NCBI GenBank assembly: GCA_018881555.1
Contig: JACAXG010000021.1
Location: forward strand, 8,603,165 to 8,667,164
Direction of reading: 5' to 3'
DNA length: 64,000 bases
Source of the DNA: Amblyornis subalaris
Lineage: Eukaryota; Chordata; Aves; Passeriformes; Ptilonorhynchidae
The notes below the pieces were generated by a model. That model was not told the DNA's origin and did not search any database. It worked only from the letters and a program-made list of their open reading frames with translations. Positions 62,159 to 64,000 of the stretch are shown piece after piece. Every line of letters starts with the position of its first letter. Within the stretch, counting starts at the first letter, position 1. The translations under genes were made by a program, and so were the position numbers.

Positions 62159-64000
62159 CTGTGGGATAAGAGCATGGCACTGAGATTTGCTCTTCTTTTT
62201 TCCCCCTGCTCCCAAGCTGACAAGCTGCAGGATTAAAAGCTCTCAGAGGGTTTTCTTTGAAAGGCCACTCAATGAGAGCATTAGCTCTCAGCCCTGAGTT
62301 TCTGCACAGCCCCAGTTCTTGAGCAGAAACACATTTACTAGGGATAAATTAATGAACATAAAGGAAGGAAAAGGCTCCATGCAAGCAAAAACCACACTCG
62401 GTGCCCATGACAAGATTTCAGCAGCAGGAGTGATCTCTGTGAGGAGGGGCCAGGGTTGCCTGTTCTGGACGCAGCTCCGGAAAACCAACCATAGGGCATG
62501 GCTGAGCCTCTCAGCCGAGCTGGTGATGCCTCTGTGCCAACCTACTTAAAATAAGGGCAGAAAACACCAGAGGGGAAGAGGACAGAACAGCAGGAGCCAG
62601 GAGGAGGTGTTCCATGGCAGAGCAGGCACTCCTGGGAGGGACCACAACCTGTGGATGCACATGACTGTAGGACTCATGCTGGAGCACAGGACAAGAACGA
62701 GCAGGAAGGAGTGACAGAGAAGTACCAGATCCAGACCCCAAGCCATGCCTCACTGAAGGGACTGAGGGTGCCCTGTGGCAGTAACAAGGGTGGAGGGAGA
62801 GGCGCTTGGAGCAAAGTTGAACCCAAGAAGGAGGGAGGATAGGTGCTTTAACTGTTCAACTATTTTGTTTGTTCATTTCCCAATACCTAAATCAGTAATT
62901 AAATGTTTATGCTCGTGGACGATTAAGTTCCCATAATCAGGTCTGGTTTGCCTGCAATAATACTTGGTAAGTGGCTTCCCTGTCTTTATTTTGACCCATG
63001 AATTTTCTTGCCTTGTTGCTGGGGTGGGGTGAATGAGCGGCTGTGTGGAGTTGCTTGGCTGGCACCTGGGGCCAACCCACCACAAAAAATTGTTCATAAG
63101 TAAACTTGTGCAACATGGTTTGCTTCGGCAGAACTGTGCGAGCACCCTTCAAGATGGAGTTCCCACAAATTCATTCTAATCAACTGAGAGAGTCAGAGGT
63201 TACAGGATGTTTCACAGTGAGGCTGGTAGAGCACCAAAACAGTCACCAAGACTGATGCTGGATTCTCCATTCTTAGAGAATCATTCTAACCTGAGCCGTT
63301 TTAAGATTCTATGAACTCATACTGACCACCTTTATCCCTCCCTGAAGTTCTGATCTTTCTAGCACATGGATGTTTTTCTTGGGATGTTCCATCTTCCTGG
63401 GTATGCCTCATTATTACTTGAGAAATCCAAATTAGAAAAAGGACTCCTTTCAAAAATCCTGACTGTACGACCACAGTAAAGCATCCCTGAGAGATGTCTT
63501 AGAGAAATACCACCAAAGAGATGCAGTTGATACACATAAAGTTTAACAGATCCCTACCACCTCCAAACTTGTTTTAATGGAGACCAACTAACAAAAGATT
63601 TTACTTCCACAGTACATCTATATGAGAACAATACAAAGCTAAATTGTGTTTTCAGAAGTTTCAGAAACATAAGCAAAGCAACATTAGTAGAGACAACTTC
63701 TCTTTAGGGTGTTTGCTACTTTAAGAGAAAAAGAGACAAGACTTTCAAGATCCAAATCTGCCTTCAGGTTTTTCTTCAATTCAGTAGAATGGCCTTTATG
63801 ATCCCACACAGTCTGCTTATCATCCTGTAAACCTGGCTTGCTGCCAGACAGGTAAATGTTACATCCAGCATTGCACCTGAAATGATGGGAAAAGGTTACA
63901 GCTATCGTGAGATAATCTGATCTAATCTTAAAGGCTTTGCTAACTATCTTTGTGGAATGATTAGGACTTTGAGATAAATGTATGCTCTAGCCAGTAACCT
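62159..64000 (-). other. PLB1: Upstream part, presumed PLB1 intron
   Basis: The ~100 bp exon that should precede E1 was looked for and not recognised, so this is taken as intron. A possible alternative terminal exon lies at 63684-63876 minus (see findings). The 62500-62850 section is G/A-rich but has no clear gene signal. Confidence 0.5.

Noticed and set aside
62288..62488. Minus-strand frame with a FINLSLVNVF segment resembling the exon expected before E1
   Set aside because: No acceptor or donor in the right phase, and the expected conserved Pro and Cys positions do not line up.

Overview
The window is vertebrate nuclear DNA, almost certainly from a bird. It has CR1 LINE tails in both orientations, a solo LTR of the ERVL-like type common in songbirds, moderate GC, compact introns, and many isolated single N bases typical of a draft assembly. 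A passerine is the best guess, from remembered LTR similarity only. There are no prokaryotic features, operons or CRISPR arrays.

The only gene I can establish is on the minus strand: the 3' part of PLB1 (phospholipase B1, a membrane-associated GDSL/SGNH lipase). I placed 33 consecutive coding exons from 62158 down to the stop codon at 21440. Every junction keeps frame. The exons total 2680 bases: one base completing a codon from upstream, 892 codons and a stop. They encode the C-terminal half of lipase repeat 2, all of repeat 3, all of repeat 4, a juxtamembrane linker, one transmembrane helix and a short basic cytoplasmic tail ending in TTTL. The first part of the gene (signal peptide, repeat 1 and the start of repeat 2) must lie beyond base 64000. 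Repeats 3 and 4 are built from the same exon series with nearly identical sizes and phases, so the gene is a record of tandem exon-module duplication. Repeat 3 keeps all the catalytic blocks. Repeat 4 keeps Ser, Asp and His but has lost both the block II Gly and the block III Asn that form the oxyanion hole.

Layout: 1-20661 is gene-poor sequence downstream of PLB1. It holds CR1 fragments, one MIR, low-complexity tracts, two perfect cAMP-response-element palindromes and one weak candidate exon. A solo LTR occupies 20662-21242. The PLB1 polyadenylation signal is at 21370-21375 and the coding exons with introns span 21440-62158. An old CR1 sits in the intron at 28.7-29.1 kb and younger CR1 pieces in the intron at 40.4-41.1 kb. 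The stretch 62159-64000 is read as upstream PLB1 intron and contains one possible alternative terminal exon.

I found no clear sign of a new system. The most notable observations are the loss of oxyanion-hole residues in repeat 4, a GC-AG intron, an LTR just beyond a very short 3' UTR, and a PDZ-ligand-like tail. Identifications rest on reading the sequence and on remembered family features; no search was run.
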